Shown piece by piece: positions 17,572-26,564 of a stretch of 64,000 nt of DNA. Position 1 is the first letter of the stretch; each line of letters starts with the position of its first letter. Origin of the DNA: Thermomicrobiales bacterium (GTDB lineage: Bacteria > Chloroflexota > Chloroflexia > Thermomicrobiales > UBA6265); the NCBI GenBank assembly GCA_023957115.1, contig JAMLHN010000007.1, positions 1 through 64,000 of the forward strand, in the 5' to 3' direction. The translations under genes were made by a program, and so were the position numbers. The notes below the pieces were generated by a model that saw only the letters and a program-made list of their open reading frames with translations, was not told the DNA's origin and made no database searches.

Positions 17572-18933
17572 ATGACCGCGACACAGACATGGAATACAAC
17601 CGATCTTATCGAAAAGGACAAGGCGCATCTCCTGCACCCGGTTTCCAACCTCAAGGATATGCGTGAACAGGGTCCGCTCGTCCTGTCGCAGGGTGACGGG
17701 GTCTACCTTTGGGATACCGACGGCAAACAGTACATCGATGCGTTTGCCGGACTCTGGAACGTCAATGTCGGTCACGGTCGCAAGGTACTCGCCGATGCGG
17801 CGGCCGAGCAGATCATGACGGTCGATTTCGTTCCCAACTTCTTCGGTCTTGCCTCGCCGCCCTCGATCGAGCTGGCCGCCAAGCTGGCCGAGATCTTCCC
17901 TGGTCACCTGAACCATTTCCAGTTCACCTCGGGTGGTGCGGAATCGAACGAAACCTCGCTCAAGATCGCCCGCTACTACTGGTGGCTCAAGGGCAAGCAG
18001 GAGAAGGTGAAGATCATCTCCCGCAAGATGGGCTATCACGGGATTGCCATGGGCGCCCTGGCCGCAACCGGCATCCCCACCTACCATGAAGGCTTTGGTC
18101 CCATGGTGCCGGGCTACGTCCATGTCAGCCCGCCGTACATGTATCGCTTCGGCGAGGGCATGTCCGAGGACGAATTCGTCTCGAAGCTCATTCAGGAGCT
18201 CGAGGATCTGATTGCCGCCGAAGGCGAAGACACCATCGCCGCTATGATCGGCGAACCGGTCACTGGTGCGGGCGGCGTGGTCGTGCCGCCGGCTGAGTAC
18301 TGGCCGGCCGTACGTGAGACGCTGACCAAGCACAACATCCTGCTCATTGCCGATGAAGTTATTTGCGGCTTCGGGCGAACCGGCCAGATGTTCGGCGAGC
18401 AGACCTTTGGCTATGTGGCCGATATTGCCTCCTTTGCCAAGGGCGTGACCTCTGGGTACATCCCGCTTGGTGGATCCGCCGTCTCCGATGAGATCTTCGA
18501 CACCATGTCGAGCGCCGACCGCATGTTCATGCACGGCTTCACCTATTCGGGCCATCCGGTCGCGTGCCAGGTTGCCTTGCGCAACATCCAGATCCTCGAG
18601 GAGGAAGACCTGGCGACCAACGCACAGGTTGGTGGTGACGCGCTGCGCGCCGAGCTGCACCGGCTGCTCGACGATCACGCGCATGTCGGCGACATCCGGG
18701 GTATTGGCCAGATGACCCTGGTCGAGATGGTCGAGAACAAGGAAACCAAGGCCAAGTACGACCCGGCGCTGAAGATGGGCGACAAGCTGACGATGGAAAC
18801 GCGCAAGAATGGCATCATCGTCCGCTGCACCAACGATGGCGTGGCAATTGCGCCGCCGTTGACGCTCACGACCGAGCAGGCAAAGACCGTCGCCGAGGCG
18901 GTCGCCGCATCGATCGAGACAATCCTCGTCTAG
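17572..18933 (+). CDS. Class III (omega) aminotransferase
   Basis: A 453-residue PLP-dependent class III aminotransferase, of the group acting on omega-amino acids, putrescine or beta-alanine with pyruvate or 2-oxoglutarate. Visible are the N-terminal substrate region (GxxYIDAFAGLWNVNVGHG), the phosphate loop TSGGAESNETSLK, LLIADEVICGFGRTG with the PLP-contacting aspartate, and the Schiff-base lysine in SFAKGVTSGYIPLGG (about Lys290). The closest type looks like omega-amino acid:pyruvate aminotransferase, but the exact substrate is inferred only. ATG 17572 has AAGGAG about 14 bases upstream. It stands alone, followed by repeats and a terminator. Confidence 0.92.
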   Translation: MTATQTWNTTDLIEKDKAHLLHPVSNLKDMREQGPLVLSQGDGVYLWDTDGKQYIDAFAGLWNVNVGHGRKVLADAAAEQIMTVDFVPNFFGLASPPSIELAAKLAEIFPGHLNHFQFTSGGAESNETSLKIARYYWWLKGKQEKVKIISRKMGYHGIAMGALAATGIPTYHEGFGPMVPGYVHVSPPYMYRFGEGMSEDEFVSKLIQELEDLIAAEGEDTIAAMIGEPVTGAGGVVVPPAEYWPAVRETLTKHNILLIADEVICGFGRTGQMFGEQTFGYVADIASFAKGVTSGYIPLGGSAVSDEIFDTMSSADRMFMHGFTYSGHPVACQVALRNIQILEEEDLATNAQVGGDALRAELHRLLDDHAHVGDIRGIGQMTLVEMVENKETKAKYDPALKMGDKLTMETRKNGIIVRCTNDGVAIAPPLTLTTEQAKTVAEAVAASIETILV

Positions 18934-18949
18934 GTGGCTCTACGCGTCT

Positions 18950-19050
18950 GGGACGATTGTCGTCGCCGGCGGAGTGCAGGACCTCGGTGTCCTGTTGTTT
19001 CGGCAAAACGGGGCTACGGCCACGACGCTGAGCCTATCCCGTAGCCGCGC
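18950..19050. repeat. Composite dispersed repeat with two stem-loops
   Basis: GCAGGACCTCGGTGTCCTG forms a small hairpin (CAGGAC/GTCCTG). It is followed by GGCTACGG at 19012-19019 paired with CCGTAGCC at 19039-19046. The same two-part layout recurs near 44545-44647, and the first part near 54115. Confidence 0.55.
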
Positions 19051-19080
19051 GGGCGCACAATTCGGAAAAAAATGAATGCG

Positions 19081-19116
19081 AATGGACGCTGGCAGCGTAC
19101 GCCAGCGTCCATTTTT
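19081..19116. terminator. Strong Rho-independent terminator
   Basis: AATGGACGCTGGC, a 7-base loop and GCCAGCGTCCATT form a long perfect stem followed by a T-run. It ends the aminotransferase transcript. The remaining gap to 19455 shows no gene; short open frames there have no conserved sequence or ribosome site. Confidence 0.85.
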
Positions 19117-19455
19117 CTCTCAGGTTTCGGTGTCACGCTGGCACGAAATCGCTTTCCCCGAAGCAAGTGTCGTTGCCCGGGACCTCCTTTTTCGGCGATC
19201 GACCCGCGAATGTGCGCGGTTTTCCTGTACTTTCACGACAGCCTGAGAACGGGCTGACCGTTCGCTGGATTGACTCGAAGTCCTATGATCTTTTGCGATC
19301 GAGAATGACGCAATTGTGTACAGTTGCGTACGTCGCTATCGAACGGTAGTCTGGTCACAGGTACCGCTTTTACCCGCTTGCGCGCAACGTACCGCGCATG
19401 ACCGGATTCGCTCATTGCAGTGACGGCTCCGGTGCAATCGAAGAGGGAAATCCCG

Positions 19456-21360
19456 ATGCTCCGCTCCCCGCACCGAGCCAGCCGCTGGTTCGTTTCAGTT
19501 CTGGTTCTCAGCCTGCTTGCAAGCGTCATAGCATCCCAACCGCACGCCAGAGCCGCTACGGATCTGGTGCTCGGCGCGGATGCGGAAGTTGCCGATGCCC
19601 AGGGTGACCATGTCAATCTGCGGAGCGAGCCGTCCTATGCCGGTTCGATTCTGACCAGTGTGCCCGAAGGCTGGTTGGTCAATGTGCTTGACGGGCCGTT
19701 TACGAATGATGCGGATGGCACCCTCTGGTATCAGGTCGTTGCCCGCGGGCAGACGGGGTATATGCTCTCCGATTACCTTCGCACTCCGGGGGGCGGGGCG
19801 GTAGCGCCGGCAGCGGCAGCAACGACGACCGCGAACCTCAATCTGAGAACCGGACCGGGCACCAGCTATTCGGTGATTCTGGTCATTCCCAACGGCGCGA
19901 CTGTCAATACCACCGGTGCGGTGCAGAATGGATTCACGCAGCTCACCTACGATGGAACCACTGGCTGGTCATCCAGTCAGTACCTTTCCACCAGCAGCGG
20001 AACCACCACGGCAACCGTATTCGATGGTGCGCTCAATCTGCGCTCTGGACCGGGCACCAACTATTCTGTCGTGACCCTCATGCCCAACGGCGCCACGGTC
20101 ACCATTACCGGATCGCAAACCAATGGGTTCTACCCGGTGACCTACGGCTCGCTTTCGGGGTACGCCGCGGCCGCCTATCTCCAGATCGGCTCGACACCGC
20201 CCAGCCAAACCGCGACCGTGTTCGATGGCGGGCTCAATCTGCGGTCGGGTCCGGGGACCAGCTACTCGGTCATAACCGTCATGCCGGATGGCGCCACGGT
20301 TACGATTACCGGTAGCCTGCAAAACGGTTTCTACCCGGTGCGCTACGGCACCATCAACGGCTATGCCAGCGCCACCTATCTGCAGATCGATGGAACGAGC
20401 CCATCGCCAACCCCGACTCCGACCGCTCCGGTGATCGATACCGCGACCGTGATCGACGGCGCCCTGAACCTGCGCTCTGGACCGGGCACGAACTATTCGG
20501 TGCTGACCCTGATGCCGGACGGTGCGACCGTGGGCATCACCGGCGCATTGACCAATGGGTTCTACCCGGTTCGGTATAACGGTATCGACGGCTACGCATA
20601 TGCCGAATTCCTGCAATTCGCGTCCGCGCCATCGCCGACCGCGACCCCGACGCAACCAACGACCCAAACGGCCTGGACGACGGCAAATCTCAACATGCGC
20701 TCCGGTCCTGGCACCAATAATGGCGTTGTCGTCGTCATGCCGAATGGCGCGCAGATCACCATCACCGGCGCGCTGACCAATAACTTCTATCCGGTTCAGT
20801 ACGACGGGTACAACGGGTATGCGTCGGCCGACTACATCACCTTCGATGAGCCAACCACCCCAACCCCGGGCGATGGACTGCTCATCTGGCCGGTCTCAGG
20901 GGGTACCTGGACGATCATTCAGGGCTACAACGGGGGGACGCACAATGGGGAAACCTATATGTACTCCCTCGACCTGCAACGCGCCGATGGCGAACAGGCC
21001 ACCATTGGCCAGACGGTCTATGCCCCGGCATCCGGCACCGTGGCGTGGACCAGTGGTGGACTCTTGATCAACATGAACAATGGCTACGGCATCGCGCTCT
21101 TCCATGTCACCCTCAATTCGGGGATCTCGGCTGGAACCCAGCTCACGCAGGGGCAGCCGATCGGATATGTGTCCGGTCCCGGCGGCACGGGCTATCAGGT
21201 GACGCCCCATGTCGACATGACCCTCTGGCAGCTGCCGAACGGAGGGGGCTACCCACGCATCTCCACACCGTTTACCGGTCAGTTCGCTATCAGCGGTATG
21301 GACTTCCCACCGGGTAATCTGGCCTGGAACACCTGGGGTGGAACGACTATCTACCCGTAA
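19456..21360 (+). CDS. Secreted SH3b-repeat protein with degenerate M23-like C-terminal domain
   Basis: A 634-residue exported protein. A signal peptide is followed by six bacterial SH3 domains of about 60-70 residues, most with the core LNLRSGPGTNYS and ending GYxxxxYLQ; Pro/Thr linkers separate some. These domains usually bind cell wall peptides. The C-terminal 160 residues resemble an M23/LytM endopeptidase (YSLDL, APASGTVAW, VTLNSGISAGTQLTQGQPIG, TPHVDMTLW). The usual zinc ligands are altered: the first His-x-x-x-Asp is spread out and the HxH motif reads HVD, so catalysis is unlikely. I chose ATG 19456 because GAGGGA lies 8 bases upstream and the signal peptide follows. Probably a wall-binding surface protein. 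Confidence 0.85.
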   Translation: MLRSPHRASRWFVSVLVLSLLASVIASQPHARAATDLVLGADAEVADAQGDHVNLRSEPSYAGSILTSVPEGWLVNVLDGPFTNDADGTLWYQVVARGQTGYMLSDYLRTPGGGAVAPAAAATTTANLNLRTGPGTSYSVILVIPNGATVNTTGAVQNGFTQLTYDGTTGWSSSQYLSTSSGTTTATVFDGALNLRSGPGTNYSVVTLMPNGATVTITGSQTNGFYPVTYGSLSGYAAAAYLQIGSTPPSQTATVFDGGLNLRSGPGTSYSVITVMPDGATVTITGSLQNGFYPVRYGTINGYASATYLQIDGTSPSPTPTPTAPVIDTATVIDGALNLRSGPGTNYSVLTLMPDGATVGITGALTNGFYPVRYNGIDGYAYAEFLQFASAPSPTATPTQPTTQTAWTTANLNMRSGPGTNNGVVVVMPNGAQITITGALTNNFYPVQYDGYNGYASADYITFDEPTTPTPGDGLLIWPVSGGTWTIIQGYNGGTHNGETYMYSLDLQRADGEQATIGQTVYAPASGTVAWTSGGLLINMNNGYGIALFHVTLNSGISAGTQLTQGQPIGYVSGPGGTGYQVTPHVDMTLWQLPNGGGYPRISTPFTGQFAISGMDFPPGNLAWNTWGGTTIYP

Positions 21361-21387
21361 CAGGACCGCACTCCTACCAAATCACCC

Positions 21388-21419
21388 AAACCGGCGGCTC
21401 TTGTGCGAGCCGCCGGTTT
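21388..21419. terminator. Stem-loop terminator after the SH3b gene
   Basis: AAACCGGCGGCTC pairs perfectly with GAGCCGCCGGTTT around a 6-base loop, 28 bases after the stop codon. A degraded CTCCGGAC-type repeat follows at about 21440-21470. Confidence 0.8.
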
Positions 21420-21553
21420 CCTCGATAAGTGAATGCATTGGACTCCGGACACTGGACCCCGGACCCGTCCCCTGCCCATTGCGTCAATCCAGCCAGTGCG
21501 TCATCCTGCCGGTAGCATTCGAAAAGAGATTTGGAGCGAGGGGGAGAGGTTCA

Positions 21554-22543
21554 ATGGCCCGACATCCATGGGTTGCTAAAGCGGACGACGGCGTACGCTG
21601 GGGCATGCAGGTCGTTGTCCCGGCGAGACGCGATGCATTGCCGGACTTGATGACCGTCGCCAGCGAGATGGAAACGCTCGGCTTCGATTCCATGTTCGTT
21701 ATGGACCACCCGGCGCTGCATGCCGATCCGTACATCGCGCTGGCCGGAGCGGCTGCGGTGACCGAAAAGCTCTACCTCGGACAACTGGTCATGGCGGCGA
21801 CCTATCGCCATCCGGCATTCGTCGCGCGGATGCAGGCCGATCTCGACAATCTTTCCAGCGGTCGTTCGATCCTGGGGGTCGGCTCCGGTTGGTTCCAGGC
21901 CGAATACAACATGATGCACATCGATTTCCCCTCGATCGGACGCAGGCAGAAGGACCTGGACGAGCTGATCGAGGTCATCGAAGGCCTCTGGTCTGGAAGG
22001 CTCTATACCCACGGCGGTGAGACGTTCGAGATCACCGAAATGGCGATCGATCCACCGCCCGAGCGCCGCCCGCCGGTCCTGGTCGGCGGGAGCGGCAAGA
22101 AGGGAACCTTGCGCCAGGTGGCAACCTGGGGAGACGCCTGCAATATCCAGGAGACGCGCAAGCTCAATGTGGCCGGAGTGACCGACGCCGAGCGCTTCGC
22201 GGAGATTGCCGAGATCTTTGCCGCGCTCGATGGCCATCTCGACGATCTGGGGCGACCGCGCAACGAGGTCTTGAAATCGCACTTCACCACCATGCTGGTG
22301 CTGGCGCCGACCCAGGCAGAAGCCGACCAGCGTGCCGATGCAGTCGATACGTCGAAATCCACGTCGGCCGGCGCGCGGAGCAACGGCCGCAGCTTTCTCG
22401 CTGCCGCGTCCGTCGACCGAGCCATCGCCTACTATCAGGGGTTGCGTGCTGCCGGCGCCCAGTACTTCGTCGTTCAGGTCGACCAGGACGACCGCGAAAC
22501 CATGCAGCTTCTCGCAAATGCGGTCATGCCTAATATTATGTAG
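21554..22543 (+). CDS. Luciferase-like (LLM class) F420/FMN-dependent oxidoreductase
   Basis: A 329-residue TIM-barrel protein of the bacterial luciferase-like family. Signatures are VMDHPALHADPYIALAGAAAVTEKLYLGQLV in the N-terminal half, RSILGVGSGWFQAEY, and PPVLVGGSGKKGTLR near residue 180, which contacts the cofactor phosphate. Actinobacterial and Chloroflexota members mostly use coenzyme F420, but FMN use cannot be excluded. The substrate is unknown. ATG 21554 has GGGAGAGG 5 bases upstream; the frame is open to 21338 through the terminator region, which I reject. The TAG stop is the first triplet of a dispersed repeat. Confidence 0.88.
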   Translation: MARHPWVAKADDGVRWGMQVVVPARRDALPDLMTVASEMETLGFDSMFVMDHPALHADPYIALAGAAAVTEKLYLGQLVMAATYRHPAFVARMQADLDNLSSGRSILGVGSGWFQAEYNMMHIDFPSIGRRQKDLDELIEVIEGLWSGRLYTHGGETFEITEMAIDPPPERRPPVLVGGSGKKGTLRQVATWGDACNIQETRKLNVAGVTDAERFAEIAEIFAALDGHLDDLGRPRNEVLKSHFTTMLVLAPTQAEADQRADAVDTSKSTSAGARSNGRSFLAAASVDRAIAYYQGLRAAGAQYFVVQVDQDDRETMQLLANAVMPNIM

Positions 22544-22597
22544 GAGTTAGGAGTTGGGATTTAGGAGTTCGGAACGAACAGCCTACCGAACTCCTCA
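22541..22597. repeat. Dispersed repeat pair between converging genes
   Basis: TAGGAGTTAGGAGTTGGGAT, continuing TTAGGAGTTCGG, is followed by an inverted CCGAACTCCTCAG. The left arm supplies the stop codon of the oxidoreductase gene, and the right arm supplies the TGA of the minus-strand gene ending at 22595. The arms could form a weak hairpin. Confidence 0.75.
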
Positions 22598-22819
22598 GTT
22601 CGCTTCGATCATGCGGCGCTGGGCTACGGCCGCGCGGGCCGCATCGCTCAAGAAGCGGGCCGTCGCCTTGATACCGTCGAACCAGGTTGGCTCGTCGAAC
22701 CCCTCTGCCTGGCGGAGCCTGGCTTCGGCAAGATGATGCCGGTACCGCATCTGTCGCTCGCGTTCCAGATGCAGCTCGTGCGCCACGAGAGACGCTCGCA
22801 CAATATCGTGTCCACCCAT
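22595..22819 (-). CDS. Small hypothetical protein, helical and Arg/His-rich
   Basis: A 74-residue predicted soluble helical protein with many Arg, Glu and Ala residues (HELHLERERQMRYRHHLAEARLR), without a membrane segment or known motif. ATG 22819 has AAGGAG 8 bases upstream on the minus strand, which is the main reason for calling it. The stop codon falls in a dispersed repeat. Function unknown. Confidence 0.6.
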   Translation of the reverse strand: MGGHDIVRASLVAHELHLERERQMRYRHHLAEARLRQAEGFDEPTWFDGIKATARFLSDAARAAVAQRRMIEAN

Positions 22820-23182
22820 TTCAGATCTCCTTATTGCCGGTGTGCCAAACATCCTTACGACACACCTTCAGCTATCGACGGTGATCTTCAGAGACGGTGC
22901 TCCGTTTTCATGTACTGGAATCGATCTCGGCCACCCTTATCCGCCGATTCCGTTCCCTCGCGAGCACCGTCTCCGCTCACATCACCATATTCAGCCATTT
23001 CAGGGACGCCGGCATCCGCAGAATTGCGGATTTTGCGTCTCCATAGGTTGTGACGATCTACGTAGTTCGCTTGGTAACTCCCATACGCACGTCCTAACTC
23101 CGAAACCCCAACTCCTGATTCCCTCCAGTGTGGTTGAATGGACGAAGGGAGCACCACGCAATTGCCACGGAGAACGCACCGG
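22820..23182. other. Divergent intergenic region with repeat
   Basis: No gene is supported here. It must hold the promoters of the divergent 74-residue protein and the exported protein at 23183. A repeat with CCTAACTCC and CCCCAACTCC is at 23092-23123. Open frames crossing this stretch lack ribosome sites and conserved sequence. Confidence 0.5.
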
Positions 23183-23785
23183 ATGAAGAGACGACTTGGA
23201 TCTATTGCGCTGATTCTTCTGCTCGCGTTCGTCGTATTGCCAGGTGCGGCGCAGGACGCGACCCCGATGGTCGATGCACCCGACCCCGAGCTCTGTACGC
23301 TGCGCCCGCTGACCGTGGCGGATTTGCAGCGCATAGCCGAGATCGTGGTCGAACCGCGCCCAACGGTTACCCCGGTTGCCGAACTATTCGCGATGCCGGA
23401 GGGGGAAGAGCTCTTCACCTCGGAGCGGAAAGAAGTCGAGAAAGACATTCGCCGGGCCATCGCCTGCGTCAATACCGGTGAACCGCTCAAGGCGCTGGCT
23501 GCCTATACCGACGACTGGATCGGCAATATGATGATCGGCCAGGGTGGGTTGAACGATGCGCTGATCGCGGGCCTGCAGGTCGGTCGCGATCTTCAACCGG
23601 AGCACTTCCTGCAGATCCTGTCGATGGGCGACGCGGCTCGCCTGCCAGACGATCGGGTCGCCATCGTGGTTGTCGGGAGCGATCCGGCGACGGCGACCGG
23701 ACCGCAACCCAGACTTTTCCTGATGGCCGAGGTCAAACCAGGGCGCTTCCTGATCGATGACGTCATCGAGCTGCCGGCTGAATAG
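23183..23785 (+). CDS. Exported protein of unknown function
   Basis: A 200-residue protein with a signal peptide (RRLGSIALILLLAFVVLPGAAQ). The mature part has a DLQRIAEI segment and then a region (AIACVNTGEPLKALAAYTDDWIGNMM to the end) that resembles an NTF2-like/SnoaL fold, which I infer only from the helix-strand pattern. Similar signal-peptide plus NTF2-like proteins occur in this group, and the anti-sigma-like protein at 55034 seems to have a comparable stretch. ATG 23183 begins exactly at the signal peptide. A terminator follows. Confidence 0.7.
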   Translation: MKRRLGSIALILLLAFVVLPGAAQDATPMVDAPDPELCTLRPLTVADLQRIAEIVVEPRPTVTPVAELFAMPEGEELFTSERKEVEKDIRRAIACVNTGEPLKALAAYTDDWIGNMMIGQGGLNDALIAGLQVGRDLQPEHFLQILSMGDAARLPDDRVAIVVVGSDPATATGPQPRLFLMAEVKPGRFLIDDVIELPAE

Positions 23786-23812
23786 GATGGCGCCGGACGA
23801 CTGCTCGACCAG

Positions 23813-23841
23813 AACAGCGCGGCCAGCACGGCCGCGCTGTT
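23813..23841. terminator. Stem-loop between converging genes
   Basis: AACAGCGCGGCC pairs with GGCCGCGCTGTT around a 5-base loop, 28 bases after the upstream stop and 31 before the stop of the converging META-domain gene. Confidence 0.7.
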
Positions 23842-23871
23842 CCCGATTCGAATGCTGCTGAAATCCGGAGA

Positions 23872-24681
23872 CTACTCTGGAACGACCGGCTCGAAGAGGA
23901 CGATCCCCCCATCCATTGGCAGGGCGAGCGCAAGCGTGCCATCTCGGATCACAAAGCTCGAAACCTCGGCAAGATGGCCAGCATAGAGCGCGTCCTGGGA
24001 ATCATCTCCACAGTACATGCGCGTGGTTGCCAGCATCAGGGTGATTTGCGGGCCATCCGTGGTGTAGCTGCCGAATGCCCGATTGCAATCGATCTGGCCG
24101 GCCACCGCGCCATCCTCGGCGAAGCTCAGATAGTAGTTCTCGGGGTTGGCCGGAATGATGGCCGTGTCATCGCTTATTTGCGTCTCGGACCACTGCCAGA
24201 CCACCCCGGTCAACGAAGGGCTGAACGTCAGCGAAGTGCCGTCGGAAAGTCCGAGCACCAGCTTGTCGCTCGCCGCACGCTGATCGATCGACCAGGACGA
24301 GACATTGCTCAAAGCGTCCAGGAATGCATCGCCTGAACCGCCTTCGGGACAAAGCATGAGTGTCGTGCCAAGCGGGCCGAACGTCAGATTGCTCCCGTTC
24401 AGCTCATAGCTGCCGAATCCGCCATTGCAGTCTGCGCGGAGACTGAGCTGACCGTCGGGCAGGAACTGAATCCAGTAGCTGCTCTTCGGGGCAATTGCTC
24501 CTTGCTCAGAATCGGCGGTATCCGTAAGGGGAACGAAATCGTCGGAAACCCAGACGACCGGCGGGATACCGTCGCCTGTCCCTGGTGATGCTACAGGTGA
24601 AGCTTCCTGCGCTGCGACCCCGCCAATCGTGCCGGCTGCCGCCACGATGACGAGTCCAAGCGTTGCGACGAGTCGTTTCAT
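23872..24681 (-). CDS. Exported protein with two META (HslJ-like) domains
   Basis: A 269-residue protein with a signal peptide ending near GGVAAQ. Two META domains follow. The first contains ADCNGGFGSYELNGSNL and a TTLMLCPEGG end at about 85-120; the second contains QIDCNRAFGSYTTDGPQI and TTRMYCGDD at about 195-230. Each has the paired cysteines and the CNxxxGSY signature of HslJ-type domains, which are linked to envelope stress or unknown structural roles. It is the only gene in its direction in this stretch and converges with the gene at 23183. Confidence 0.86.
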   Translation of the reverse strand: MKRLVATLGLVIVAAAGTIGGVAAQEASPVASPGTGDGIPPVVWVSDDFVPLTDTADSEQGAIAPKSSYWIQFLPDGQLSLRADCNGGFGSYELNGSNLTFGPLGTTLMLCPEGGSGDAFLDALSNVSSWSIDQRAASDKLVLGLSDGTSLTFSPSLTGVVWQWSETQISDDTAIIPANPENYYLSFAEDGAVAGQIDCNRAFGSYTTDGPQITLMLATTRMYCGDDSQDALYAGHLAEVSSFVIRDGTLALALPMDGGIVLFEPVVPE

Positions 24682-24961
24682 ACCGATCCCTTTCGTTTGT
24701 GGTCGTGTGGCTGGCGTCTTTGCGCCATCGCATGCTTCCGCGTGAAGTCGAGGCGCCTTCTGGCCGCGACGGCTCGAGACCGAAAACCGGTCGACGACCG
24801 CGGCATCCTCACCCTGTTGAACGAATTTCGAGTGTACGCGGTTCCTTCTGGCGATGGCGCCGGATACGCCGATAGGGTGGGGTGCTTACAATTCCCCTTC
24901 GGGGTTCGTGGGGACCCCTCGCGCTTGATCAGCCCGACCACGCTTTATTCCCAGAGGCCCT

Positions 24962-26491
24962 ATGTCCAACCCGACCATTGCCATCGACCGTGACGTTCGC
25001 GTTCGATATGCGCCCAGCCCGACCGGTCTCTTGCACGTGGGTGGCGCGCGCACGACGCTCTTCAACTGGTTGTTTGCCCGAGGAGAAGCAAAACGGCTCG
25101 GGTTCGATGGCGCCATGATTTTGCGAATCGAGGATACCGATCGCAATCGCCTGGTCGAAGGCGCGACGCAGGGCATTCTGGACATCCTCTCCTGGTTCGG
25201 AATCGACTGGGATGAGGGGCCGGATGTTGGCGGCCCGTATGCCCCCTATGTCCAGAGCGAGCGGTTGCCGCTCTACCAGCAGGGCGCGCAGGAGCTGATC
25301 GACAAGGGGTTGGCATACCGGTGCTTCTGCTCGCCGCAACGCTTGCAGCAGCTCCGCGAGGAACAGCGCCAGAAGGGTTTGCCCCCCGGATACGATCGAC
25401 ATTGCCGATCGATCGCCAAAGAAGAAATCGAAGCCAAGCTGGCGGCTGGCGAAGGGTACGTCGTTCGGTTCGCCATGCCGCGCGACGGGACGACCGAGGT
25501 TTACGACCTGATTCGCGGCGAATCGACCTTCCAGAATGCCAACCTGGAAGACCTCGTCCTGCTCAAGTCCGACGGCTATCCGACCTACCATCTGGCAAAT
25601 GTGATCGACGATCACGACATGCAAATCACGCACATCATGCGGGGCGAGGAATGGATCCCGACCGCACCAGTGCATGTCCGTCTCTACCATGCCTTTGGTT
25701 GGGAGCCGCCCGCCATCGCGCATATGCCGCTCATTCTTGCTCCGGGGGGCGGAAAGCTTTCCAAGCGGCATGGTTCGACCGCGATGGAGGAGTTCAAGGC
25801 ACAAGGTTATCTGCCGGAAGCATTGATGAACTATCTGGCGCTGCTTGGCTGGAGTCTCGATGGCACGACGGAGATCTTTTCCAGGGAAGAGCTTCTGGCC
25901 AATTGGTCGCTCGAACGGGTCAGCCCGTCACCGGCGACGTTCGACTACGACAAGCTTCGCTGGTTCAACCAGCAATACATCAACCACATCCTGACGCTCG
26001 ACGATCTGACCGCGCGAGTCGTGCCCTTCCTGATCGATGCCGGTCTGGCCACCGATGGGGCACTCGATCCCTCGAACGCCGAGTTTGCCCGAGTTCGCGA
26101 TGTTACCGCGGTCTTGAAGGACCGGCTCGTGCTGCTCAGCGATGCTCCGGATCTGATGAGCTTCTTCCTCGTCGACGAGCTCCCACCGTATGACGCGGCC
26201 AAATTGATTCCCAAGAAGAGCGACGCGACCCAGGCGCTCACCGCGCTCCAGGGGGCCTTCGCGGTGTTCGAAGCTGGAGCCGTCGATGACGAGGCCGCGA
26301 TCGAGGCATCGCTGCGCGAGCTCGCCGAAAAGCTGGGACTCAAGGCGGGCCAGCTCTTCATGCCCATCCGGGTTGCCGTCACTGGCCGGACCGAATCCCC
26401 GGGACTCTTCGAAACCCTGCGCGTCATCGGCGACGACTGGGTTCGCGCCCGCGTTCGCGCTGCGATCGAGCTCCTGAGCACTGATGGTTGA
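24962..26491 (+). CDS. gltX: Glutamyl-tRNA synthetase
   Basis: A 509-residue class I aminoacyl-tRNA synthetase that charges tRNA-Glu with glutamate, and possibly also tRNA-Gln if the organism uses the amidotransferase route. The HIGH motif is SPTGLLHVGGARTTLFNW near residue 25, and the KMSKS motif is KLSKRHG near residues 265-271. The C-terminal helical anticodon-binding domain starts near 340. The length fits the bacterial non-discriminating type, but the sequence does not settle specificity. The start at ATG 24962 matches the family N-terminus. No T-box leader was recognised upstream. The next gene begins 73 bases downstream. Confidence 0.96.
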   Translation: MSNPTIAIDRDVRVRYAPSPTGLLHVGGARTTLFNWLFARGEAKRLGFDGAMILRIEDTDRNRLVEGATQGILDILSWFGIDWDEGPDVGGPYAPYVQSERLPLYQQGAQELIDKGLAYRCFCSPQRLQQLREEQRQKGLPPGYDRHCRSIAKEEIEAKLAAGEGYVVRFAMPRDGTTEVYDLIRGESTFQNANLEDLVLLKSDGYPTYHLANVIDDHDMQITHIMRGEEWIPTAPVHVRLYHAFGWEPPAIAHMPLILAPGGGKLSKRHGSTAMEEFKAQGYLPEALMNYLALLGWSLDGTTEIFSREELLANWSLERVSPSPATFDYDKLRWFNQQYINHILTLDDLTARVVPFLIDAGLATDGALDPSNAEFARVRDVTAVLKDRLVLLSDAPDLMSFFLVDELPPYDAAKLIPKKSDATQALTALQGAFAVFEAGAVDDEAAIEASLRELAEKLGLKAGQLFMPIRVAVTGRTESPGLFETLRVIGDDWVRARVRAAIELLSTDG

Positions 26492-26564
26492 ACTGAAGCC
26501 ATCGGTGGTCGTCCATCCTGCTGTGCGCAGCGTGCACCCAAGAGATAGGAGCAAGAGAACGACC

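Noticed and set aside
19072..19349. Small open frames after the class III aminotransferase
   Set aside because: They cross a strong terminator and lack ribosome sites and recognisable sequence.
24700..24961. Possible T-box leader before gltX
   Set aside because: A GGGTGG-like piece is present, but the conserved T-box sequence and stem order are not.
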